Shown here piece by piece: positions 30,725 to 38,412 of a stretch of DNA of 40,287 nucleotides. The number at the start of each line of letters is the position of its first letter. The first letter of the stretch is position 1. Where the stretch lies: positions 1 through 40,287 of the forward strand of contig CALBSE010000003.1 of assembly GCA_937927725.1 (NCBI GenBank). Direction: 5' to 3'. The position numbers were made by a program, and so were the translations under genes. The notes under the pieces were generated by a model. That model saw nothing but the letters and a program-made list of their open reading frames with translations. It did no database searches and had not been told where the DNA came from. The stretch is from an uncultured Actinomycetes bacterium (GTDB lineage Bacteria; Actinomycetota; Acidimicrobiia; Acidimicrobiales; Acidimicrobilacustridaceae).

Positions 30725-32269
30725 CTAGTTGTGGTGCTCGTGATCTGAGGGATTGAGTTCCTCGAGTTCGCGACGAGCCGTTTCGGGAAACCAGAACAAC
30801 ACGACGAGAACAAGAAGAGCGGGAGCAATCGCAACAATCGCCATTGCGTGGCCGAGACCACCCACGTGGTCGGCTAACCAACCGACAGCGAGAAGACCGA
30901 GGCTGCTTCCGGCCACCGCAACAACTTGAAGGCCACCGTTTGCGGTTCCTCGTTGACTCGTTGGGAAGAGTTCTGGTCCATAGACGGCGAGTGCGGGTAC
31001 CGCGATCGCTCCAATGACTGCAGCGGCAACAGACGCGAGCCACAACGGCCAACCCCATGAGAGATACGACACGACCGTGAACAAAACGCCGCCGGCAATT
31101 CCGATTGCGCCGATAATGCGTCGACCGTGACGGTCAGCCAACTTTCCGCCCACCACGATGCCAATGCCACCGGGTGTATTTGTTGCGAGAACGAACACTG
31201 CGATCAGGATGCCGGAGAATCCGCGTTCGGTTCGAAGGAACTCGTTGAGGAATTGGGCTGCAGGGGCAAGAAAGAGGGACCAAAGAAACGCACCCGTTGC
31301 CAACATCACGAACCTTCGCCAATGAATGCGATCTCTGAGTTTGCGGTCGGTGGTGGCCGCCACTCGACGCTGGCGTGATTCGAATCGCTTTGTCTCCGGG
31401 AGGCGGCGGGCCATTCGCGCGCACGGATAGATGGCGAGAAGTGGGACGAGATAGGCGACGCGCCAAGCGCCGAGTGCTGTGTCGACGTAAACCAAGTTGA
31501 GTACACAAAGACCAGCGCCGAGTGCCGCTGTCATCGTCACAACCGAAACGGCAAAAGCGCGAGTTCCGGCTGGCATTTCTTCGGCGGCCATAACTGCAAT
31601 GAGGATTACGACGACCGTCGAGAGTGATCGTGCGAATGTTTGTGATGTTCCGAGCCACACCATCCCCGTCGACGCCGCACCCAGTGCTGTGATCGCGCAT
31701 GACCCGATGAGCGAAGCAACCAGTACGTACTTGCGTCCGTGTTTATCGGCGAGAGCAACAATTGCGAGTGAAACGAGCACGCCAACGCGCACAATTGCAA
31801 GAAGCGTTCCTTGTTCTCCTGTTCCTGCGCCGAACTGATCGGCCGCATAGGTGAGCGTTTGGGTGATGAGCGTTCCGAGATAGCCGCTGATGACAGCGAA
31901 GACGCAAAGGACAGAGAGAACCGTTGCTGCGCGTGCATCAAGCGCTTCCGGTGGCGCCCACCATGGTTGGTGGCCCTCGGGCCGAGGGGGTCGACGCAGG
32001 TGGTGGCGCAGTGCCGGGCGAAAGAGGATTCCCCACACGGGCACCGCAAGTTGGTACGAAACGATTTCGTCGACGATGGTGTGGCCATCAATGTCGATAG
32101 TGAGTGAAACCTGTCGGTGCCATTCGTGGAATGGACCCACATGAGCGTTGAATGTCGCTGTAGTGGATGCTTCTTCGGTGAGTCGTTCGACGACGACATC
32201 GTTTCGTGGCACAAGCCACGCGGTCGCCGAGTCGTGCGGAACTCGGTGTCGATGTTCGAGTCGTGTCAC
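30725..32269 (-). CDS. MFS transporter with extra N-terminal soluble domain
   Basis: 514 residues, about 100 more than a common 12-helix MFS protein. From about 110 to 490 it is a major facilitator: LADKHGRKYVL is the loop 2-3 motif in the N-half, LADRHGRRIIGA its copy in the C-half, and PETKRFESR and FPETARRELEEL end each half, as in the sugar/metabolite porter group. The first 100 residues are soluble; TFNAHVGPFHEWHRQVSLTI and IVDEIVSYQLAVPVWGILF resemble the second half of SRPBCC (polyketide cyclase-like) domains, a fusion I do not know. ATG overlaps the stop of the DsbA-like gene (32266-32269). Substrate unknown. Confidence 0.85.
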   Translation of the reverse strand: MTRLEHRHRVPHDSATAWLVPRNDVVVERLTEEASTTATFNAHVGPFHEWHRQVSLTIDIDGHTIVDEIVSYQLAVPVWGILFRPALRHHLRRPPRPEGHQPWWAPPEALDARAATVLSVLCVFAVISGYLGTLITQTLTYAADQFGAGTGEQGTLLAIVRVGVLVSLAIVALADKHGRKYVLVASLIGSCAITALGAASTGMVWLGTSQTFARSLSTVVVILIAVMAAEEMPAGTRAFAVSVVTMTAALGAGLCVLNLVYVDTALGAWRVAYLVPLLAIYPCARMARRLPETKRFESRQRRVAATTDRKLRDRIHWRRFVMLATGAFLWSLFLAPAAQFLNEFLRTERGFSGILIAVFVLATNTPGGIGIVVGGKLADRHGRRIIGAIGIAGGVLFTVVSYLSWGWPLWLASVAAAVIGAIAVPALAVYGPELFPTSQRGTANGGLQVVAVAGSSLGLLAVGWLADHVGGLGHAMAIVAIAPALLVLVVLFWFPETARRELEELNPSDHEHHN

Positions 32270-32889
32270 TGACGGGGGCCGAACGCGACTGGGTCGCGCC
32301 GCCCTCGTTTGAGTTCGAAGAAGGTTGGAAGTTCAAACGAAGCAGTGAGGATGTTCCACAAAGCGAGCGCATCGTTCCCAGTTGGTGGCGGGGACACGAT
32401 TGGCCCGAAGAAGCCGCGACCCAGTTCGGGGATTGCGATGATCGGCGAACCAACGTCGGGTCCGGCGAGTTCCATTGCTTCAGCAACCGATTGCGCAATG
32501 GCGTCGTCCCAGGCGTCGTCATCAAGCGCGGCAAGGGTGAATGCATGATCAACGTGGCATTCGTTCGCGCATGCAGTGATGAGATCATCGCCGGGGTCGT
32601 GGTCGTCGTGATGAACGCGGGCTCCGTAGGCAGTGAACATGGCCTGCATCTCGTCATTGCGTCCTTCGGCGCGAAGCGCTTCGAGAACGCGGGCCATTCG
32701 GCGGCTGCATGTCAGCTTGGGTCGGAAATGCTCGGACACTTCGCGGTCCTTATTGAGTTCGGCCAGGCTCAGCGTGCGCCAAACAATCGATACGCCAGCG
32801 AGGCCGGCGGCTTCAACGAGCCAGCGACTGGTATTCCAGGTCCAAGGGCAACAGGGGTCGGCAAAGAAGTTCACTGATTCGATGGTCAT
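32266..32889 (-). CDS. DsbA-family protein of the mycothiol-dependent nitroreductase type
   Basis: 207 residues with a thioredoxin-fold/DsbA layout. The start NFFADPCCPWTWNTSRWLVE and the end GSPIIAIPELGRGFFGPIVS and FFELKRGR closely follow Rv2466c-like mycothiol-dependent nitroreductases of Actinobacteria. Rv2466c has a Cys-Pro-Trp-Cys active site as far as I recall; here it reads Cys-Pro-Trp-Thr (Cys14, Thr17), with an additional Cys at 13. So the resolving cysteine is missing or moved. Middle gene of a minus-strand operon: its ATG overlaps the stop of the small membrane gene, and its stop overlaps the MFS start. A role in thiol redox or detoxification with the transporter is possible. Confidence 0.82.
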   Translation of the reverse strand: MTIESVNFFADPCCPWTWNTSRWLVEAAGLAGVSIVWRTLSLAELNKDREVSEHFRPKLTCSRRMARVLEALRAEGRNDEMQAMFTAYGARVHHDDHDPGDDLITACANECHVDHAFTLAALDDDAWDDAIAQSVAEAMELAGPDVGSPIIAIPELGRGFFGPIVSPPPTGNDALALWNILTASFELPTFFELKRGRRDPVAFGPRQ

Positions 32890-33071
32890 GAGTCGCTCCC
32901 GGTTGTGGAGGGGTCGATTGCGTCTGAAGGAGGTTGTTCCGCGAGGCGCTTAGCCTGTATCGCTTTCGCTCGCTTGTTCGCGAGCGACAAGAGCCCAACG
33001 AACACTGCAATGGGGACAAGCACCATGAGCGCTTCGTCCCAACCGCCTTGGTGTCCGAGGATGACTGCCAT
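32886..33071 (-). CDS. Small membrane protein heading the DsbA-MFS operon
   Basis: 61 residues from the ATG at 33071 (a GTG directly before it, 33074, is the alternative). One hydrophobic helix (about 14-29, LMVLVPIAVFVGLLSL) is followed by NKRAKAIQAKRLAEQ, strongly basic, and a polar tail. The final codons overlap the ATG of the DsbA-like gene, which makes it a coupled first gene of the operon. No known family; such short membrane proteins are often found in Actinobacteria. Confidence 0.7.
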   Translation of the reverse strand: MAVILGHQGGWDEALMVLVPIAVFVGLLSLANKRAKAIQAKRLAEQPPSDAIDPSTTGSDS

Positions 33072-33139
33072 CACCCCGCGAGTCTCGCACGGTGTTGCTC
33101 GATTGCCGACCCGGGTGTGGCGAACGGTCCGTGAATCCC

Positions 33140-33145
33140 TAGACT
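33140..33145 (+). promoter_or_regulatory. Candidate -10 box for the NifU-like gene
   Basis: TAGACT, 6 nt before the GTG at 33152. A weak TGGCGA lies 16 bp upstream. No ribosome site, so leaderless. Confidence 0.45.
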
Positions 33146-33151
33146 CGCCGT

Positions 33152-33418
33152 GTGCGTGAACAGGTCGAAAAAGTCATCGAGGTCATTCGTCCGGCCATTC
33201 AGGCCGACAACGGTGATGTCCTTCTTCATGATGTGAACGAAGAGACCGGTTTGGTCACGGTGGAACTCATTGGCGCCTGTGTCTCATGTCCGGCCTCGAC
33301 GGTCACGCTAAAAGCGGGCCTCGAGCGCATTCTCATCGACCGCGTTCCCGGCGTCACCGAAGTCATCGACGCCGGTGCAGCGAACCATGTCATCGGCGAG
33401 ACACCTGTTTCTCTCTAA
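33152..33418 (+). CDS. NifU C-terminal-domain iron-sulfur carrier
   Basis: 88 residues. Nfu-type scaffold or carrier that delivers [4Fe-4S] clusters. IEVIRPAIQADNGDVLLHDV is the usual N-terminal part, and GACVSCPASTVTLKAGLERIL holds the Cys43-x-x-Cys46 pair that binds the cluster at a dimer interface. Family size fits. It stands alone between the divergent small-membrane operon and meaB. ilvD (16448) and moaA (5874) are possible clients because both need [Fe-S] clusters. GTG start. Confidence 0.92.
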   Translation: MREQVEKVIEVIRPAIQADNGDVLLHDVNEETGLVTVELIGACVSCPASTVTLKAGLERILIDRVPGVTEVIDAGAANHVIGETPVSL

Positions 33419-33447
33419 GCAGCCAATCGTGGTGCCCAGTGCTGCCG

Positions 33448-33453
33448 TAGCGT
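33448..33453 (+). promoter_or_regulatory. Candidate -10 box for leaderless meaB
   Basis: TAGCGT, 6 nt before the ATG at 33460. The gap GGGGTC is too close to the start to act as a ribosome site. Confidence 0.4.
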
Positions 33454-33459
33454 GGGGTC

Positions 33460-34407
33460 ATGACCTCGCCGGTTGACGCGGACGCAGCAGACCTTCTTGC
33501 CGCAGCACGATCAGGAGATCGGTCTGCACTGGCGCGACTGCTTTCGAAAGTGGAACGTGGCGGCACTGACGCTCGTTCGGTAAGTGAGGTCACGCACTCG
33601 CTGGCGGGCGCCGCGACGACAGTGGGAATCACCGGAGCACCCGGTGCTGGCAAGTCAACACTTACGTCCGCGCTCGTTCGCGAGATGCGCACAAGCGATG
33701 TCAGCGTGGGCGTGCTTGCGATCGATCCATCATCGCCATTCACAGGCGGCGCGATCTTGGGCGACCGAGTGCGAATGGATGAACACGCACTCGACGAAGA
33801 CGTCTTCATTCGGTCAATGGCGACGCGCGGGCACCTCGGAGGTCTCTCCGTCGCCGTGCCTGATGCAGCTCGCGTGCTCGATGCTGCAGGCATGCAATGG
33901 GTGCTTATCGAAACAGTGGGTGTGGGACAGGTCGAGGTTGAAATCGCCGGCGAAGCCGACACGACAGTCGTTGTCGTGAACCCCGGTTGGGGAGACACTG
34001 TGCAGGCCAACAAAGCAGGCCTCATGGAAATCGCTGACATCTTTGTTGTGAACAAGGCCGATCGTGCTGGCCTCGAGGAAACCGTCGCCGATATTGAACG
34101 AATGTTGTCGCTTCGCACCACATCCGAGTGGCGGCCTCCAGTTGTGCAGACAGTCGCCATTGAAGGCCGCGGCTCCGACGAGTTGTGGTCGGCAATCCAA
34201 CGTCATGGCATTTGGTCGCGGCATAGCGGTGAGTTTGAACGTCGACGTTCACTCCGCCTCGATCAAGAACTGCGACGCGTCGTGAATGCACTTGTGGCCG
34301 CCAACGTTGAAGAACTCGCGGCCGGAGAGGCCTGGCATCAGGCGCGCCGCGATGTTGCAGCACGGAATATCGATCCGTGGACTGCGGCGAACGAATTGCT
34401 TGCTTGA
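33460..34407 (+). CDS. meaB: MeaB/ArgK-family G-protein chaperone for a B12-dependent mutase
   Basis: 315 residues. MeaB loads and protects adenosylcobalamin in methylmalonyl-CoA mutase or its relatives. The P-loop GAPGAGKS (59-66) is followed by VLAIDPSSPFTGGAILGDRVRM, IRSMATRGHLGGLS, LIETVGVGQVEVEIA (switch region with the typical Glu) and VVNKADRAG, the base-recognition motif. The C-terminal dimerisation arm is present. No mutase gene is adjacent, so its partner is encoded elsewhere. The following 99 bases hold no gene or clear promoter. Confidence 0.93.
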   Translation: MTSPVDADAADLLAAARSGDRSALARLLSKVERGGTDARSVSEVTHSLAGAATTVGITGAPGAGKSTLTSALVREMRTSDVSVGVLAIDPSSPFTGGAILGDRVRMDEHALDEDVFIRSMATRGHLGGLSVAVPDAARVLDAAGMQWVLIETVGVGQVEVEIAGEADTTVVVVNPGWGDTVQANKAGLMEIADIFVVNKADRAGLEETVADIERMLSLRTTSEWRPPVVQTVAIEGRGSDELWSAIQRHGIWSRHSGEFERRRSLRLDQELRRVVNALVAANVEELAAGEAWHQARRDVAARNIDPWTAANELLA

Positions 34408-34506
34408 TTCATAGGTCCTGGGCAATTTGGACTGAATCGACGCGAACCCGTCGACCTTTCGTTGAGGCACCGATACCGTGCGCGGCCTTCGAACTCGGGG
34501 GTAGAA

Positions 34507-35373
34507 ATGAAGGGTCGTCGTCGAAATGTGTTCTGTGTGGCGTTGGTTGTCCTTTTCGCGTTAGGCGCAATGCTTGCGCTCGATGTGGATCACCTGGGCG
34601 CCGAGGCAATCGGTCGCATTACGAACGGCACTCCTGAAGCGATTGTTGTCGTCACCCGCGACGGGACGTTGGGGTCGTGGCGCTCAAGCGGATCTAGTGG
34701 CGCTCGGTGGCAATGTGGCTACTTCGCAGTCGTCGCGCCGCAGATGTCGGTACTCGACCCCACTCCCGTTGTCGATTGGGCGTCCGGTCCAGTGAACCCT
34801 GTTCGTGGAGAGTTCTACATGCTCGGTTGTACCGACGCGACAGGTGTTCGAGTGCACACTCGCTATGTGGCATTCGATCCGAGCGATCCGTTCGGAGGAG
34901 CAGGAGCAACGGAGCGCGCCGTCGATGAAGCTCGGCGTCGATTGGAGCTTCCCGAACCGCTGCCGCGAGTGAACCCGTCTGATTCGCAGTTGGTTGGGCT
35001 GCCGATGTGGATGTGGCTCGAAGAACCCTGGGAGCGAATTTGGGCTACGGCGTCGATTGGTGATGTCTGGGCGAGCGTCGATGCTTGGCCTGAAACCTCA
35101 TTGTGGGAGTTCGAGGACGGAAGCAAAATCTGGTGTGATCAGGGAGTTGCCTACGACATGTTGCGGCGGCCTTCAGAGCAGCAGTCAGGGTGCACCCATA
35201 CCTTCAGTCGGTCATCGATGTGGTCGAGCGGCGGCGTTGAATGGGTGCGCGTCACGGTGACGTGGGGCGCGGAGTGGACGTCAAGTGAATTGGGTGGCGA
35301 GCCGCTTGGCACGATCACGCGTTCAGCCGAATTTCCCGTGAGGGTCGTCGAAGCACAGGCGCTCGTGCGCTGA
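34507..35373 (+). CDS. Secreted or anchored protein with PKD-like domain, family of unknown function
   Basis: 288 residues from the ATG at 34507, preceded by a GGGGG-rich stretch. Basic N-terminus MKGRRR and a hydrophobic segment (about 8-27) give a signal peptide or anchor. The outer part contains GLPMWMWLEEPWERIWATAS, AWPETSLWEFEDGSKIWCDQG and a conserved pair CDQG/CTHTFSRSS that probably forms a disulfide, then VEWVRVTVTWGAEW and VVEAQALVR at the end. This pattern matches a PKD-like beta-sandwich family that in other Actinobacteria is found near Tad/Flp pilus genes. No pilus genes are here; only the SAF-domain protein at 2515 hints at such a system. Confidence 0.65.
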   Translation: MKGRRRNVFCVALVVLFALGAMLALDVDHLGAEAIGRITNGTPEAIVVVTRDGTLGSWRSSGSSGARWQCGYFAVVAPQMSVLDPTPVVDWASGPVNPVRGEFYMLGCTDATGVRVHTRYVAFDPSDPFGGAGATERAVDEARRRLELPEPLPRVNPSDSQLVGLPMWMWLEEPWERIWATASIGDVWASVDAWPETSLWEFEDGSKIWCDQGVAYDMLRRPSEQQSGCTHTFSRSSMWSSGGVEWVRVTVTWGAEWTSSELGGEPLGTITRSAEFPVRVVEAQALVR

Positions 35374-35392
35374 TCATTGGGAGGCGAGCCGG

Positions 35393-35398
35393 TAGGGT
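35393..35398 (+). promoter_or_regulatory. Candidate -10 box for the enoyl-CoA hydratase gene
   Basis: TAGGGT, 8 nt before the ATG at 35407; no ribosome site in the gap. Confidence 0.35.
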
Positions 35399-35406
35399 CG
35401 CTGTCC

Positions 35407-36183
35407 ATGTCAGATCCACTGGTTGCAGTCGAACGGCGAGACGACGGAGTTGCTGTTATCCGTCTTCAGAACGGCAAAGTCAATTCGTTGTCGTCAGAGG
35501 TTTTGCGACAGTTACGCGCGGCCGCGGAATCGCTGACTACCGCTCCACCAGGGGCTGTCGTTGTAGCCGGCAGCGATCGTATTTTTGCAGCGGGTGCCGA
35601 TATCTCGGAGTTTGCCGGTCCCGACGAAGCGCGTTCGATCGGACGCCTCTTTCTTGAAGCGCTCAACGCGGTTGCTGCGATTCCACGCGTGGTTATTGCT
35701 GCCGTTGCTGGTCCGGCGCTCGGCGGCGGTTGTGAACTCGCGTTGGCCTGCGACCTTCGTGTGTGTTCAACAAGCGCGAAATTCGGTCAACCCGAAATCC
35801 TCTTGGGCATCATCCCGGGTGGCGGTGGAACGCAACGCCTTGCACGTTTGGTTGGTCCATCTCGCGCCAAGGATCTCATCCTGAGTGGTCGTCAGGTTCG
35901 TGCCGATGAAGCATTGCGAATCGGACTGGCCGATGAAGTTGTGGAACCTGAAGACCTTGAATCGCGTGCGCTTGCACTCGCAGCGCAGTATGCGACTGGT
36001 CCTTTGCAGGCTCATGCAATTGCCAAGCGCGTGATCGACGCTGGCCTTGACGGTTCTCTCGCCGATGGTCTCGAACTCGAACAGGACGCCTTTGTCAAGG
36101 TATTTGGGACAGACGATGCGCGCATCGGTGTCGCCTCATTCCTTGAGAATGGTCCCGGGAAAGCGCAGTTCACCGGGCAATGA
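35407..36183 (+). CDS. Enoyl-CoA hydratase/isomerase family protein
   Basis: 258 residues from the ATG at 35407, the family length. Crotonase fold: the oxyanion hole is built by IFAAGADISEF and AVAGPALGGGCELALACD; GCEL carries the first Glu and PEILLGIIPGGGGTQRLARL the second catalytic Glu, so both residues of true hydratases are there. The C-terminal helices (AHAIAKRVIDAG, ASFLENGP) are normal. Likely beta-oxidation or related CoA chemistry. The preceding secreted-protein gene ends 33 bp upstream; the rhomboid gene starts 43 bp downstream. Confidence 0.93.
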   Translation: MSDPLVAVERRDDGVAVIRLQNGKVNSLSSEVLRQLRAAAESLTTAPPGAVVVAGSDRIFAAGADISEFAGPDEARSIGRLFLEALNAVAAIPRVVIAAVAGPALGGGCELALACDLRVCSTSAKFGQPEILLGIIPGGGGTQRLARLVGPSRAKDLILSGRQVRADEALRIGLADEVVEPEDLESRALALAAQYATGPLQAHAIAKRVIDAGLDGSLADGLELEQDAFVKVFGTDDARIGVASFLENGPGKAQFTGQ

Positions 36184-36226
36184 GCTCATCAATGATCGTC
36201 AACCGATTGACAAGCGTTGGTGGGCG

Positions 36227-37102
36227 ATGACGCAACCAATGTCGACCTGTTATCGACATCCGAATAATCGTGCGGGTGTCAGTTGTCAGCGATGCAATCG
36301 TCCGATCTGCGGCTCTTGTATGACGCCAGCATCGGTTGGTTTCCAATGCCCGGAATGCATCAAAGGTGCGGCCAAGAAGTCCCCGGTGATTCGTTTCAGC
36401 GAGATGCGTGCTGGTCGGCCGATCGTGACCGAAGTCCTCATCGCGTTGAATGTGATTGGCGTCATTGCGGTGGTTGCCACCGGCGGGTCACTCTTCAATG
36501 GCGGCGGCAGGGCAACCGAACAGGGCATGACTCTTGGTCAGGGAGCGATGTATTCGTCTTCCGGTGGCCGTGCAATGATCAAATTTGTTGGCGTTGCCTA
36601 TGGGGAATGGTGGCGAATCGTCACTGGTGGTTTCCTGCATTCGGGCCTTCTGCATTTCGGAATGAACATGCTGCTGCTCTACTTGCTGGGCAAGCAGCTC
36701 GAACCGCTTCTCGGCCGAGCTCGATTTGCTGCGTTGTACATCGCCTGTCTCGTCGGCGGTTCGTTCGGAGCAATTCTTGTTTCGCCCACTGTCGGAACTG
36801 TTGGCGCGTCGGGCGCGGTGTTCGGGCTGATGGGCGCTGCCGTTGTTGCGCAACGACGTTCTGGAATCGACGTCTGGCGCAACGGCATTGGTGGCCTCGT
36901 CGTAATCAACCTGTTGCTGACGTTCGCGGTGCCTGGCATCGCCATCGGCGCGCACGTTGGAGGGCTCATTATCGGAGTTGCCGTCGGCGCACTGGTGTTC
37001 GCGCTTGATGGCGCAGTGCGAAGTCCGTGGGCGGGGACCGCAGCCTGCGTTGCCATCACAGCGGCCTTATGGGTTGGCTGTTTGTGGGCTGCTGTCCGTT
37101 AG
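36227..37102 (+). CDS. Rhomboid-family intramembrane serine protease with N-terminal zinc finger
   Basis: 291 residues from the ATG at 36227 (ATG 36239 is the alternative); the frame open to 36047 runs into the hydratase gene. The first 45 residues form a B-box-like zinc finger: Cys8, His11, Cys20, Cys23, Cys28, Cys31, Cys41 and Cys44. Six or seven helices follow. Rhomboid motifs: WWRIVTGGFLHSGLLHFGMNM (oxyanion Asn/His), GASGAVFGLMGA with the catalytic Ser, and GAHVGGLIIG with the catalytic His. It cleaves membrane proteins within the bilayer. The zinc-finger fusion is common in Actinobacteria; its role is not known. Confidence 0.93.
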   Translation: MTQPMSTCYRHPNNRAGVSCQRCNRPICGSCMTPASVGFQCPECIKGAAKKSPVIRFSEMRAGRPIVTEVLIALNVIGVIAVVATGGSLFNGGGRATEQGMTLGQGAMYSSSGGRAMIKFVGVAYGEWWRIVTGGFLHSGLLHFGMNMLLLYLLGKQLEPLLGRARFAALYIACLVGGSFGAILVSPTVGTVGASGAVFGLMGAAVVAQRRSGIDVWRNGIGGLVVINLLLTFAVPGIAIGAHVGGLIIGVAVGALVFALDGAVRSPWAGTAACVAITAALWVGCLWAAVR

Positions 37103-37123
37103 TCGCGTTTACCGCCGCAACGT

Positions 37124-37564
37124 TCAACCGCGTTCGACGATTGCTTTCAATTCCTTCAGGTTTCGCTTCCAGATGAGTTTCAACACCTGACCACCAACAA
37201 CAGCGCCGATTGGTCCGCCCATCCACCAAGGAAAGCGAAGTGATTCCTTCCACTGGAACCCGGCGCGGCCTTCTCCGATAGGAAAAATCGTGAATGCTCC
37301 GGTTCCGGTCACCATTCCGACATGACGGACACCAATTGTGGTTCCGTCCTCCCATTCGGTGATTTCCATTTTGTCGGTAAGGCGGAACGGCCCGACTTTG
37401 GTGTCACAGTCGAATGTGGTTCCGACGCCAGAGATGGATTCCGACGTGAATCGGATTGCGACCGCATCGTGCATCCAGTCGACATGGTCCGCGACGTTCT
37501 CAACGACCGCCCAGACCTTGTCGGGAGTTGCGTTAATGACGGTGCTGACCCTGATGGTTGCCAT
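37124..37564 (-). CDS. SRPBCC (START/polyketide cyclase-like) family protein
   Basis: 146 residues from the ATG at 37564; a GTG two codons earlier is an alternative, but TACGCT lies 6 nt before the ATG. The helix-grip fold begins with IRVSTVINATPDKVWAVVEN and has VGPFRLTDKMEITEWEDGTTI in the middle. The end, PWWMGGPIGAVVGGQVLKLIWKRNL, is the long C-terminal helix. Such proteins bind small hydrophobic ligands; the ligand is unknown. It lies downstream of the methyltransferase gene on the same strand (29 bp) and may be cotranscribed with it. Confidence 0.88.
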   Translation of the reverse strand: MATIRVSTVINATPDKVWAVVENVADHVDWMHDAVAIRFTSESISGVGTTFDCDTKVGPFRLTDKMEITEWEDGTTIGVRHVGMVTGTGAFTIFPIGEGRAGFQWKESLRFPWWMGGPIGAVVGGQVLKLIWKRNLKELKAIVERG

Positions 37565-37570
37565 TGCCAC

Positions 37571-37576
37571 AGCGTA
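37571..37576 (-). promoter_or_regulatory. Candidate -10 box for the SRPBCC gene
   Basis: TACGCT on the minus strand, 6 nt before the ATG at 37564. Another case of the start-proximal spacing. Confidence 0.35.
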
Positions 37577-37593
37577 GAGAGCAACGGCTCAAA

Positions 37594-38361
37594 TCACGCT
37601 GTTGGGGCGTAAATCGAAACGTGAGCCGTGCTTTCGTTCGTAAATGGCGAGCCATGCCAATCGCTCTGGCGCTGGAGAAGGGCAAGTCCTGCGGTTCGTG
37701 CGGCGGCATCAAGTTGCTCGGGCCCACAAATGAGAACCGACCATGGGCGAACTCTGACGACCCCGGGCCGTACCTCAATGTGACGTCCGTGAAGTCGCGA
37801 CGTCGGTCTGTCATAGGTCGTTTCAATAAAGACCGCAGCATCGGATTCGACTCGCGCCGGAGAGAGTGACCGCTCAGGGATCATCGAATCTTCGATGGGT
37901 ACAAATGCTTCGATAACGAGGCGTCCGTCGGGAAGCAGGAAGTCTTGACTCCCTCGGAAGCATTGTGCCAGTGCATCGAAGCTCTCGACATTCAGCATCG
38001 TGTTGAACGCGCAGAACACGAGAGAGAAGCAATCGGTGAGATTGGCCGAGCGCAAGGAGTGTTCGATGTCGGCCATGTCGCCGAGCACGGGAACGACCGA
38101 ACGACTTGGGTCGAGTCCTTCGAGTTTGTTGAGCATCTCTTGCGACGCGTCGAGTCCGACGACGCGCAGGCCAGTTCGGGCGAGGGGCAGGGCAAGGCGA
38201 CCAGTGCCAACTCCCAGTTCAAGGACTGGCCCACCAGCTGAAAGTTGAACTAACGCTGCGACGGCGGCGTCGGTCTCAAAGGAGGTCGCGTACCAATCGT
38301 CGTAGACATCCGCGAACGATCGGCCATAGATGCTGGGGTCGCTGGATTCGTTGGTGGCCAC
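37594..38361 (-). CDS. Class I SAM-dependent methyltransferase
   Basis: 255 residues from the GTG at 38361; the open frame to 38787 runs antisense to the cysteine desulfurase and is rejected. YGRSFADVYDDWYATSF is a usual N-terminal helix. Motif I is PVLELGVGTGRLALPLAR, followed by VVGLDASQEMLNKL with the acidic SAM-ribose residue, and a motif in FSLVFCAFNTMLNV. A C-terminal beta part (about 165-255) is typical of small-molecule methyltransferases. Substrate unknown. Its start is 51 bp from the divergent cysteine desulfurase gene. Confidence 0.85.
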   Translation of the reverse strand: MATNESSDPSIYGRSFADVYDDWYATSFETDAAVAALVQLSAGGPVLELGVGTGRLALPLARTGLRVVGLDASQEMLNKLEGLDPSRSVVPVLGDMADIEHSLRSANLTDCFSLVFCAFNTMLNVESFDALAQCFRGSQDFLLPDGRLVIEAFVPIEDSMIPERSLSPARVESDAAVFIETTYDRPTSRLHGRHIEVRPGVVRVRPWSVLICGPEQLDAAARTAGLALLQRQSDWHGSPFTNESTAHVSIYAPTA

Positions 38362-38400
38362 CTCGGAAGTCTGCCCGTGATGGCGATGCCTGCCCACCGG

Positions 38401-38406
38401 TAGCCT
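38401..38406 (+). promoter_or_regulatory. Candidate -10 box for the cysteine desulfurase gene
   Basis: TAGCCT, 6 nt before the ATG at 38413, no ribosome site. It should drive the desulfurase-mnmA pair. Confidence 0.4.
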
Positions 38407-38412
38407 TGCTCC

